Source: Azomonas macrocytogenes
Lineage (GTDB): Bacteria; Pseudomonadota; Gammaproteobacteria; Pseudomonadales; Pseudomonadaceae
Assembly: GCF_014191985.1 (NCBI RefSeq)
Contig: NZ_JACHXI010000003.1
Location: forward strand, 1-64,000
Reading direction: 5' to 3'
Length of the DNA stretch: 64,000 nt
Position numbers and translations under genes: made by a program. Positions 26,294 through 34,245 of the stretch are shown piece after piece; within the stretch, counting starts at the first letter, position 1; every line of letters starts with the position of its first letter. The notes under the pieces were generated by a model. That model was not told the origin of the DNA, made no database searches, and was given only the letters and a program-made list of their open reading frames with translations.

Positions 26294-28579
26294 TCAAAGT
26301 CCCGGTTCGCGAAGCAGGAGGTCCTTGATGAGCTCGATCTGAGCCTCGCCTTTCACCAGTTCGTCCTGCATCAGCCGAAGTCTCGCGAGGTTCTCGCTGT
26401 GTTCGGCTTCGAATTGGTAGAGTTGGCTATTGCGCTCAGAAAGAAGCAGGGTCTGGCTGTCCTGGGTAAGGAGAAGCGCATTGGTTTTTTCTGTTTGCTC
26501 CTCAAGCTGGACGCTGAGGGCTTCGATGCGGACCTTGTGCTCGTTGGCGAGCTTGGCCTGTTCGTCACGGGCCGCGACGAGAGCGGCTTTCTCCTTGGCC
26601 AGGGCGTCGCGAGCGGCGGTGAGGTCGTTTTTTTCCTTGCTCAAGGCGTCACGGCTGGCGAGCAGGTCGGCCTTTTCCTTGGCGAGCGCATCGGCTTGGG
26701 CCCTGCGCTCGCTGGCGAGCTTGGCCTGTTCGTCACGGGCCGCGACGAGAGCGGCTTTCTCCTTGGCCAGGGTATCGCGAGCGGCAGTGAGGTCGTTTTT
26801 TTCCTTGCTCAAGGCGTCGCGGCTGGCGAGCAGGTCGGCCTTTTCCTTGGCAAGAGTCTCGGCCTGGGCCTTGCGCTCGTTGGCGAGCTTGGCTTGTTCA
26901 TCGCGGGCCGAGATGAGAGCAGTTTTCTCTTTAGCCAGGGCGTCGCGAGCGGCAGTGAGATCGGTTTTTTCCCTGCTCAAGCCGTCGCGGCTGGCGATCA
27001 GGTCGGCCTTTTCCTTGGCAAGAGTCTCGGCCTGGACTTTGCGCTCGTTGGCGAGCTTGGCCTGCTCGTCACGGGCGGCGACGAGAGCGGTTTTCTCCTT
27101 GGCCAGGGTATCGCGAGCGGCGGTGAGAGCGGTTTTTTCCTTGTTCAAGGCGTCACTGCTGGCGATCAGGTCGGCCTTTTCCTTGGCAAGAGTCTCGGCC
27201 TGGACTTTGCGCTCGTTGGCGAGCTTGGTCTGCTCGTCACGGGCCGCGACGAGAGCGGTTTTCTCTTTGGCCAGGGTATCGCGAGCGGCGGTGAGATCGG
27301 TTTTTTCCTTGTTCAAGGCGTCACGGCTGGCGAGCAGGTCGGCCTTTTCCTTGGCCAGAGCATCGGCCTGGGCCTTGCGCTCGCTGGCGAGCTTGGCCTG
27401 TTCGTCGCAGGCCGCGACGAGAGCGGCTTTCTCTTTGGCCAGGGTATCGCGAGCGGCGGAGAGGTCGATTTTTTCCTTGCTCAAGGCGTCACGGCTGGCG
27501 AGCAGGTCGGCCTTTTCCTTGGATAGTACGTCGAGCTGGACCTTGCGCTCGCTGGCGAGCTTAGTCTGTTCGTCGCGGGCCGCGACGAGAGCGGTTTTCT
27601 CTTTGGCCAGGGTGTCGCGTTCGGCTTGGAGTTCAGTTTTTTCCTGATAGAGCGTGTTGCGCTCAGTGAGCACCCCGTTTTTTTTCTCTATCAACACATC
27701 GTAGGACGCTCTGAGTTCAACTTGGCGTTTCTGAAGAACATCACGTTTTTTGGCAAGGCCAATATTGATTTGCGTTAGCGTGGTCCGTTCGGCTTCGAGA
27801 GCGCTTTTATCTTGGCGCAATACTGTGTGCTCATCAAACAAAGTTAGCTTTTCCGCATCCAGTGCAGTACATGCGCTAGCAAGTCGAACATTTTCTTGTT
27901 CGAGCAGTTTCTCGGTATCCTGCAGGAAGATGGCTTGGCCGATGTGGGGATGGTTTTCTTCGAACCAACCGATGCAATGGTAATTGTGGTCGGCAAGGTA
28001 ATGTTTGATCTCTGCCAGGGTCGTACCGGGCTCGTCATCTTCGAGAGGGACGAGCAATACCCGCACCCATAGAACTTTCCATTGCTTCAGCAGGGAGCCG
28101 GCACCCTGCAGGATGCGTAATGCCGGCAGGCAATTGATGACGAGCCAAGTGTTCTTGACTGAGACGAGCGAGGTTAGCTTCGGTTCGGAAAAAAGCGTTT
28201 GCAGTGTTTGAGTTGCACAGACCTGTTGGCCTGTAGTGCGTAGATTCGCCCAGAATTTGGTGAGCTTCTGAGGATGGATAAGACCATCTTCGCTGGGATT
28301 GCTGGCGTAAAAGAACGAGGCCTCTCCCGAGCTTTCGGCAAGCACGGCGTTGCGCATTTGCCAACCGGAGGCGGGGCTGGCGCTTTGCTTGATTTCTGTC
28401 AGTACTTCCTGGCTGGCATCAATCAACAGGACATTTTCAGGTTGAATGTTCTGCCAGTCGAGTCGGTGCGGGTTGCTTTGGTTGGCACCGACGAGAATGA
28501 CCGACTGAGGTGGAAAAATTGTTTGCAGAAGATTAACAGTTTGTTGTTGGGGAGGCATTTGCCTGTTTTCGTTCATCAT
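26294..28579 (-). CDS. Coiled-coil repeat protein with FkbM-like head
   Basis: The product is 761 residues. Residues about 15-225 follow the layout of FkbM methyltransferases (SVILVGANQSN, VLLIDASQEVL, then LVINCLPALRILQGAG where active members read LKIDVQGAE and LKGAG). The SAM-site and acidic residues are changed, so catalysis is doubtful. Residues 354-689 are six tandem 56-residue repeats beginning KEKADLLASRDAL, exactly eight heptads each, predicted as one long parallel coiled coil. The tail ends GEAQIELIKDLLLREPGL, like the GT2 protein at 15267-16640. Its ATG overlaps the previous stop by 4 bases (ATGA), so it is coupled to the sister coiled-coil protein. A scaffold or length gauge is the inference. 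Confidence 0.75.
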   Translation of the reverse strand: MMNENRQMPPQQQTVNLLQTIFPPQSVILVGANQSNPHRLDWQNIQPENVLLIDASQEVLTEIKQSASPASGWQMRNAVLAESSGEASFFYASNPSEDGLIHPQKLTKFWANLRTTGQQVCATQTLQTLFSEPKLTSLVSVKNTWLVINCLPALRILQGAGSLLKQWKVLWVRVLLVPLEDDEPGTTLAEIKHYLADHNYHCIGWFEENHPHIGQAIFLQDTEKLLEQENVRLASACTALDAEKLTLFDEHTVLRQDKSALEAERTTLTQINIGLAKKRDVLQKRQVELRASYDVLIEKKNGVLTERNTLYQEKTELQAERDTLAKEKTALVAARDEQTKLASERKVQLDVLSKEKADLLASRDALSKEKIDLSAARDTLAKEKAALVAACDEQAKLASERKAQADALAKEKADLLASRDALNKEKTDLTAARDTLAKEKTALVAARDEQTKLANERKVQAETLAKEKADLIASSDALNKEKTALTAARDTLAKEKTALVAARDEQAKLANERKVQAETLAKEKADLIASRDGLSREKTDLTAARDALAKEKTALISARDEQAKLANERKAQAETLAKEKADLLASRDALSKEKNDLTAARDTLAKEKAALVAARDEQAKLASERRAQADALAKEKADLLASRDALSKEKNDLTAARDALAKEKAALVAARDEQAKLANEHKVRIEALSVQLEEQTEKTNALLLTQDSQTLLLSERNSQLYQFEAEHSENLARLRLMQDELVKGEAQIELIKDLLLREPGL
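26513..27520 (-). repeat. Six tandem 168-bp coding repeats
   Basis: Six units of 168 bp (56 codons, eight heptads) lie head to tail inside the 761-residue coiled-coil protein. Units differ at few positions, mostly in codons such as those for LLASRDALSKEK or LIASSDALNKEK. A half unit lies upstream. Near identity at DNA level makes recombination and copy-number change likely. The same unit occurs twice at 29749-30084. Confidence 0.9.
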
Positions 28580-31179
28580 TCCGTGACTCCTGCAAGAGTA
28601 GAATTTTTGCGGGTGACCATGCTGGCCAGGATGTTTTTGAGTGTGTCAGCCAGGGTCTGCCAGTCTTGCCATGGTCTGCTAGCGTTGGGGATGGCCTGTC
28701 TGAGCTCTTCGAGCTGGAGGGGAAGGACCTTGATCAAGGCGCTAATCAGCTGTTGATCGTTCTGACTCAATGCCCCCCATACACGGATATCCATAGCGTT
28801 TGGTTGGGCGAAGCGTAATTCCAGGCGAGGGCCGTGGCTATCGTCGCTTTCCGCAAACCAGTTTTGTAAGACATCCCGAGCGCTACCGTCGGGAAACTCG
28901 AGGCGGGGGTTCTGGCCGAAGGGGTATGGCTCGATGTCGACAGTAGCAAGGCGGTAGTCGAAGGCGGGCCAGTGATGATGGCCGAGGCTCAGATTGCTGA
29001 GGCTAATCACCAGGCGTTCATAGCCTTGGGTGCGAAGCGTTTCCTGGAGCTGGATACTATCGTGGCGAAGCATTATGGGCCAGCCGGCTAGGGTCTTGGC
29101 AAAGGCGAGCAGCCCGTTGCGCAGGGCAGGGGCATTCAGTTGCTTAGGTACCCGGCCATCTGTCGGTTGCGCGAGAAGTCCGGCCAGTTGCTTCGCAAGG
29201 TGTTGGAGAGTATTCCAGTCGGAAGTGCTTAGCCCGCTCAGTATGGCATTGTTGCCTTGGGTAGCTAGACCTCGAGTCGGGATACACGGTAGCTCTTCCG
29301 CTGTGGCGAAGCCGTTCGGCCAGCGCAGTAGTGGAGCAGGTGAGGCTGTACCTTCTGTCCGCTGGATGACAATACTTGCAAGACCATTGGCGAGACAGGT
29401 CTTGAAGCGAATTTCGGAAATCAGCCGTCCGCCAATATAGAGTTCGGTCAAGCGCCACTGGGCGACTTGCTGGTTGCCGTCGCTTTCCAGTACGTTGATT
29501 TCGAGGGTGTCGAAGTCCCAATAATCAGGCTGCTGCTTGAGCATTTTTTGCAAACGTGCTCGTTGTTCATCCAACTGTGATTGGGCGGCTTGATATCGCA
29601 AGAGGTAACCCTCTAGCTCTTCCTGGGTCTGATGGAGCTGGATGAGCAGTCGCTGATTTTCGTTTTCCGACTCATCAAGCTTGCTATGCTGTTGCTTGCA
29701 CTCTTTGTCCAAGGTATGCCGTTTGGCAAGGAGATCGCTATTTTCTCTAGTGAGTGTGTCAATCTGGACCTTGCGTTCGTTGGCGAGCTTGGTCTGCTCG
29801 TCATGGGCCCCGACGAGAACGGTTTTCTCCTTGGCCAGGGCGTCGCGAGCAGCGGTGAGGTCGATTTTTTCCTTGCTCAAGGCTTCACGGCTGGCAAGCA
29901 GGTCGGCTTTTTCCTTGGCGAGAGCATCGGCCAGGACCTTGCGCTCGCTGGCAAGCTTGGCCTGTTCGTCGCGGGCCGCGACGAGAATGGTTTTCTCCTT
30001 GGCCAGGGCATCGCGAGCGGCGGTGAGGTCGGTTTTTTCCTTGTTCAAGGCGTCGCGGCTGGCGAGCAGGTCGGCCTTTTCCTTGGCGAGAGCCTGGGCC
30101 TGGGCCTTGCGCTCGCTGGCGAGCTTGGTCTGTTCTCCGTATTTGGCAGTGAGAGCGATATGTTCTGTACTCAGTTTTTCGAGCTGCAGGTTCTTGGCCT
30201 GGCCTTCCAGGATTTGTTTTTCGAAGTCCTCCTGGGTTTGATGCAGCTGGGCGAGCAGAAGCTGGTTTTCTTTCTCACTGATTTCCAGTCTACTGCGGGC
30301 TTCTAAAAGTTCTTGTTGATACTGTTCGGCTTGTTCTTGGGTCTGAGCCAGCTGCCTATGGTTCGCATCCATTATCTGACGCAGCGAGGCGTTGTCCGCT
30401 TGTTCATCCAGGAACCGGCTGCGCGCTTCGAAGTAATCAGTGAATGCGATGTTTAAATCGAAAGTTGGTGTTGGAGGCTCATCAACGCCAATCAAAAACA
30501 GACTGGCTTGAACTTCGTTGTGTAGGCTGAGCGCCTGAGGGCAACTTTTCAGAAACTTGTCGACCAGATAGATGGCCACTGGCGCATCGTCGGCATGTTG
30601 GTGATGCTCAATGGCGTAAATTTCCAGTGGTAACTGCCAGCGCTTAGCGAGTGCTTCGAGATAGGCGCTGGTATGTGTAAATACATTACTGCTGTCGAGC
30701 AGAACACTGGATGCCGGATGGCGTAAATGAAAGCGCAGGATCAGTTGGGTACGGGTGTACCAGTCATCCAAAGTAGTCTGCAAGGCTTCGAGGTTATCAG
30801 CTCCCTGCCTGATCGCGCCTAGCAATGCTTCATGAGGAGAGGTATGCAGGAGTATGAAAAAGATGTTGGGGTCGAAGTCGAGCCAGAACTCCAGGACATG
30901 AACGCTATTGGCATCGGCCCAGTACCAGAGCGGTTCGTTATGATTAGCTAGGAATATGTCTTCGGCTAATTGCTCCCACACTTGATCAAGCGTAATCAAG
31001 GAAGTGTGGTTCGCTCCTCCGACTGGCTCAATGGCAAGCACTTTTTGGTGCCATGCGGTGAGTGACATTGCAGGGTCACTAGTGGCAGGAAGCGCGGCTG
31101 TGGCACCTGCTTTGCCAAGGTCTTGGGCGAACCTGTCGAGGTTTTGTTGAACGCTGCCGGTAATGCACAGGCTTTTCAT
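28576..31179 (-). CDS. Coiled-coil repeat protein with sulfotransferase-like head
   Basis: From the ATG at 31179 the product is 867 residues; an earlier TTG frame overlaps the neighbouring gene. Residues 1-255 resemble a sulfotransferase fold (MKSLCITGSVQQNL, PLWYWADANSVHVLEFWL, FILLHTSPHEALLGAIRQG, LRFHLRHPASSVLL), but the PAPS-binding loop and the usual KDPR after the tryptophan are missing (ADANS instead), so it is probably not an enzyme. Residues about 265-560 are coiled coil with two copies of the 56-residue repeat seen in the next gene. Residues about 565-860 are a beta-rich region I do not recognise. The stop overlaps the next start (ATGA). Scaffold role inferred. Confidence 0.7.
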   Translation of the reverse strand: MKSLCITGSVQQNLDRFAQDLGKAGATAALPATSDPAMSLTAWHQKVLAIEPVGGANHTSLITLDQVWEQLAEDIFLANHNEPLWYWADANSVHVLEFWLDFDPNIFFILLHTSPHEALLGAIRQGADNLEALQTTLDDWYTRTQLILRFHLRHPASSVLLDSSNVFTHTSAYLEALAKRWQLPLEIYAIEHHQHADDAPVAIYLVDKFLKSCPQALSLHNEVQASLFLIGVDEPPTPTFDLNIAFTDYFEARSRFLDEQADNASLRQIMDANHRQLAQTQEQAEQYQQELLEARSRLEISEKENQLLLAQLHQTQEDFEKQILEGQAKNLQLEKLSTEHIALTAKYGEQTKLASERKAQAQALAKEKADLLASRDALNKEKTDLTAARDALAKEKTILVAARDEQAKLASERKVLADALAKEKADLLASREALSKEKIDLTAARDALAKEKTVLVGAHDEQTKLANERKVQIDTLTRENSDLLAKRHTLDKECKQQHSKLDESENENQRLLIQLHQTQEELEGYLLRYQAAQSQLDEQRARLQKMLKQQPDYWDFDTLEINVLESDGNQQVAQWRLTELYIGGRLISEIRFKTCLANGLASIVIQRTEGTASPAPLLRWPNGFATAEELPCIPTRGLATQGNNAILSGLSTSDWNTLQHLAKQLAGLLAQPTDGRVPKQLNAPALRNGLLAFAKTLAGWPIMLRHDSIQLQETLRTQGYERLVISLSNLSLGHHHWPAFDYRLATVDIEPYPFGQNPRLEFPDGSARDVLQNWFAESDDSHGPRLELRFAQPNAMDIRVWGALSQNDQQLISALIKVLPLQLEELRQAIPNASRPWQDWQTLADTLKNILASMVTRKNSTLAGVTE
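29749..30084 (-). repeat. Two tandem 168-bp coding repeats, same unit as at 26513-27520
   Basis: Two full 56-codon units, with partial units on both sides, lie inside the 867-residue protein. They match the six units in the following gene closely at DNA and protein level, so the block has been copied between the two genes. Confidence 0.88.
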
Positions 31180-31262
31180 AGGCGGTCTGTCACTAAATAA
31201 CAATTGAGGGGGTTGGCAGCGGTGATGAGCGCCGAATGCCGGCATTAGTGAATAATCATGTT

Positions 31263-31868
31263 TCAAGCAGCTATCCGAGCTACTGTCCAAAGATCAAACG
31301 ACTTCCCTGACATTACCCGTACCTCCTCGAATCCTGCCTTGGTCAGTTGATTGCCCAGGCGCTCGGCAGTGAACCCCGTGCGATGCGCCATGTAATGGTT
31401 GCCCCGAGAGATCGATACTTGGTGGCCGAACAGCATGTCCAGTGGTGTGATTGGACCGGCGGGTGAGGTGTAGAGCACGGTTTCCAGTTGGCCATCTACG
31501 ATCAGTTGGGCAATGCGTTCCAGGTCAGGCAGCGTGATCAAGGCGAAGCCACCGGGTTTGAGTACGCGGTGGATTTCTGCCAGGGCTTTGGGTACTTCGA
31601 AGCTTTCCAGATGCTCCAGATTATGCGACGACCAGACGGCATCGATTGTGGCATCGTTCACAGTTTTCATATCAATAAAGCTGGCCACGACGTCAGGTTT
31701 GACTCGCTTGTCGATATCCAGACGAATCTCACGCCATGAGGATGATTTGAAGCATTCCGGCAGGCGTTCCGGGCCGACAGTGCCACAGCCGATATTCAGC
31801 AGGGTTTTTTCGCCCGGTTGGTGCAGGCTGGGAATAAAGCTGGCCAGATCGTCGTAGGTAATTTTCAT
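31263..31868 (-). CDS. SAM-dependent methyltransferase (class I)
   Basis: From the ATG at 31868 (with AAGG 8 bases ahead) the product is 201 residues; a longer frame upstream overlaps the previous gene. Class I methyltransferase motifs are present: LLNIGCGTVGPE (motif I, about residues 21-32), IRLDIDK, then VWSSHNLEHLESFEVPKALAEI and VLKPGGFALITLPDLE, as in Methyltransf_11-type proteins that modify sugars or lipids. It lies 10 bases after the upstream GT2 gene, in the same operon. It probably O- or N-methylates a sugar in the glycan, though the substrate is unknown. Confidence 0.85.
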   Translation of the reverse strand: MKITYDDLASFIPSLHQPGEKTLLNIGCGTVGPERLPECFKSSSWREIRLDIDKRVKPDVVASFIDMKTVNDATIDAVWSSHNLEHLESFEVPKALAEIHRVLKPGGFALITLPDLERIAQLIVDGQLETVLYTSPAGPITPLDMLFGHQVSISRGNHYMAHRTGFTAERLGNQLTKAGFEEVRVMSGKSFDLWTVARIAA

Positions 31869-31878
31869 CGGGTTGCCT

Positions 31879-34242
31879 TTATCGAATGGCTTTGCTGCGC
31901 GGTGTGGTATCGCTTGGTGGCAGGGCGAGTCCGCCATAGGGGCCGGCCAGGTAATCGGTGCTGAGGCAGGGGTGGTAGTAAGGGTCGATCTGGCCTGCCT
32001 GGGTCCAGCGCTGGATAAAGTGCCTGTATTCACGCCCGGCACGTGCAGCTTTGGTCGGTGTGTCTTCCTTGCCTCGGCTGGCCGATTCGGCATGGATCAG
32101 GTTGGCGAAGGGGGTCCATACCAGGCGCTTGCCCGTTTCGCCCAAGCGCAGGCATAGGTCTACGTCATTGAAGGTAACGGGGAAGTGCTCCGGGTCCATG
32201 CCGCCCAGATGCAGGTAGTCGGTCTTGCGCATCAGCAGGCAGGCGGTGGTGACGACGCTCTGCTCGCGAGCGATCTGGTTGAAGCCGAGATAGCCTGCGT
32301 CCTGGCGCATCAGGTTGTTGCCGGTATGTGCGGCCAGGCCATTGATGCCAACCACGACGCCGCCATGCTGGACCATGCCGTTGGGCCATATGAGTTTGGC
32401 GCCCACTGCGCCGATGCCGGGGCGCAGCAGGTGGCTGAGCATTTCCTTCAGCCAGCCGGGTTCGAGAATTTCGACATCATTGTTGACCAGGCCGATGATG
32501 CTGCCGCTGGCGTGTTCGACGGCCCAGTTGTTGATGGCCGCATAGTTGAACGGATACGGATAGGGCAGGACGCGCACGCCACGCGCGGAAACCTGCTCGA
32601 AGTAGGCCAGGGTTTCCGGTACGCATGAATCGTTGTCGACGATGATGATTTCGAGTGCCGGATAGTCAGTGCCTTCGAGCAGCCCCTCGATGCAAGGACG
32701 CAGCAGTTGCAACTGGTCGCGGGTCGGTACGATCAGGCTGATCAGTGGCAGCTTTTCAGGGAGTGGCCATTGCACGCGGGTCAGGCCCGGATAGTCACTG
32801 ACGGCTGCGATAGTGGCGCCAGGCATGCGTTGCCGGGCCAGCCAGTCGAGCGCGGCATGGCGCTCGCCATCCGGTAAGGTTAAGTGTGGGCTGGCGGGTG
32901 CATCGGCGCGGCGGTGGTAGAGCACTTGCGGAATGTGCATGACCGGCCCGCTATCAGTGGCAACGATACTGGCCAGCAACAGGTGCCAACCGGGCTGGAT
33001 CGCAGGGCGGGTTTTCCGCAGATGGGTAATCGCTTGCAGCACGGTGGTGCTGGTGAAGGCCGCGCCAGGGGTGACGAGATCGGCCCCATAGAACAATGTT
33101 TCGTCCCAGCCGGGCTTGAGCCAGGGATTGCTGCGCGTGCCGTCCGCTGCGTCCTGGTCACAGTCGGCATAGGCCCAGGCAGCAGCGGATCCGGCCAGAT
33201 GGGTAAGCAGGGTATCCAGCGCATGTTCGGGCAGGCGGTCGCCACGTTGCAGCGGAACGATGATGCTTGCCGCGGGAGCTAGTTCTGCAAGCGCGGTCAA
33301 CAGGTCGCTTGCTGTGGGTGCAATCACCCGAATCTGCGTTTGGGGCAGGCGCTGCCGGTTGATGCTGGCGCGACTGACCGATTCCGCCTGTTCGCTGCCA
33401 TGGCCGATCAAGACGACAAGCACTTGGCCGACTGTTTTTGGCAGCGCCTTGGGTTGCTGGAACAAGGCGTGCCAGGCTGGGTAATGGTTAAAGCCGGCGC
33501 TGCGCGGGAAATGGATATCCTGGGTTCGGGCAAGCTGCTGGAGTAGCGCTGGAGCCGCAGCACTTGCCGCTTCTTTCGGCCAATAACTGCGTAATAGTGC
33601 TTCGAAACCTTCCAGATGCAGGCAGAGGCGGATCGGGCTACCGGTGAGCGGAATGCCCTGGTCGGTTTCGATATGGATGTCGTGGGGTTGGCCGTCGGCC
33701 AGCGCCCACGGTAAATCCAGGTCGAAACCGTGGTCGGAAGTGGTGCGGTAAACCAGGGCTGGGTGAGGCTGATCGGCTTTGGTGCTCGACAGCCAGCGCT
33801 CACTTTCACGCGCCTGTACTTGGATATGGCGACTGGGTGCTGCCGGGTCCCAGGCCCAGCCTTTTATCTTGAGTCCACCGGTGTGCCAGGCTTGTGTGGC
33901 TGCAGGCATCGGTTTGGCACTGTGTTTTTCCTGTGGTAGTGCGAGGGGGCCGCCTAGCCAGGGACCCTGGTTGGCAATACGGGCAGAAATATGTCGGGCG
34001 TTGGTCAGCCAGTTTTCGCGTAGGTGCGCGACAAAACCATGGAAGCCATCGCCTGCGACATCCAGCGGCTGTTCCTGATCGGCCCGGACCAGGGCGACAA
34101 AAATGTGGTCAATGTAGATTTCCACCGCCAGCCGGAGGTCGGGTTGGCTTGAATCCATGGCCCAGCCTTGCAATACATCACCGTATAGGCCGGTAATTTC
34201 GCCAAGATATTGAATGGGCGCAGGGTTCATAATTGTATCCAT
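31879..34242 (-). CDS. Large GT2 glycosyltransferase with two GWA-type beta modules
   Basis: The product is 787 residues. Two beta modules come first: about 12-95 (LQGWAMD, DGFHGF) and about 115-210 (IKGWAWD, DHGFDLDLP). Residues about 270-450 form a GT2-like partner domain (WAYADCDQD, then NPWLKPGWDETLFYGADLV). Residues about 500-745 are a full GT2 domain: ISLIVPTRDQLQLL, IIIVDNDS, VNNDVEIL as the metal site, and NDVDLCLRLGETGK. It is preceded by another GT2 gene, with 3 bases between stop and start, and followed by a methyltransferase. Two active sites are possible; the first may be inactive. A chain-extending enzyme of the polysaccharide is likely. Confidence 0.85.
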   Translation of the reverse strand: MDTIMNPAPIQYLGEITGLYGDVLQGWAMDSSQPDLRLAVEIYIDHIFVALVRADQEQPLDVAGDGFHGFVAHLRENWLTNARHISARIANQGPWLGGPLALPQEKHSAKPMPAATQAWHTGGLKIKGWAWDPAAPSRHIQVQARESERWLSSTKADQPHPALVYRTTSDHGFDLDLPWALADGQPHDIHIETDQGIPLTGSPIRLCLHLEGFEALLRSYWPKEAASAAAPALLQQLARTQDIHFPRSAGFNHYPAWHALFQQPKALPKTVGQVLVVLIGHGSEQAESVSRASINRQRLPQTQIRVIAPTASDLLTALAELAPAASIIVPLQRGDRLPEHALDTLLTHLAGSAAAWAYADCDQDAADGTRSNPWLKPGWDETLFYGADLVTPGAAFTSTTVLQAITHLRKTRPAIQPGWHLLLASIVATDSGPVMHIPQVLYHRRADAPASPHLTLPDGERHAALDWLARQRMPGATIAAVSDYPGLTRVQWPLPEKLPLISLIVPTRDQLQLLRPCIEGLLEGTDYPALEIIIVDNDSCVPETLAYFEQVSARGVRVLPYPYPFNYAAINNWAVEHASGSIIGLVNNDVEILEPGWLKEMLSHLLRPGIGAVGAKLIWPNGMVQHGGVVVGINGLAAHTGNNLMRQDAGYLGFNQIAREQSVVTTACLLMRKTDYLHLGGMDPEHFPVTFNDVDLCLRLGETGKRLVWTPFANLIHAESASRGKEDTPTKAARAGREYRHFIQRWTQAGQIDPYYHPCLSTDYLAGPYGGLALPPSDTTPRSKAIR

Positions 34243-34245
34243 GGC

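Noticed and set aside
26183-27647. Two long plus-strand open frames (over 400 codons) opposite the coiled-coil repeats
   Set aside because: They arise because the 168-bp unit lacks stops in these antisense frames and is repeated. Their repeated protein sequences match no known type and they lack ribosome-binding sites.
26513-30084. CRISPR-like array
   Set aside because: The repeats are 168 bp, adjacent without spacers and lie in frame inside coding sequences; they encode heptads.
29632-30306. Plus-strand open frames opposite the second repeat block
   Set aside because: Same cause as above: antisense of repeated, stop-free codons in a well-supported coiled-coil gene.
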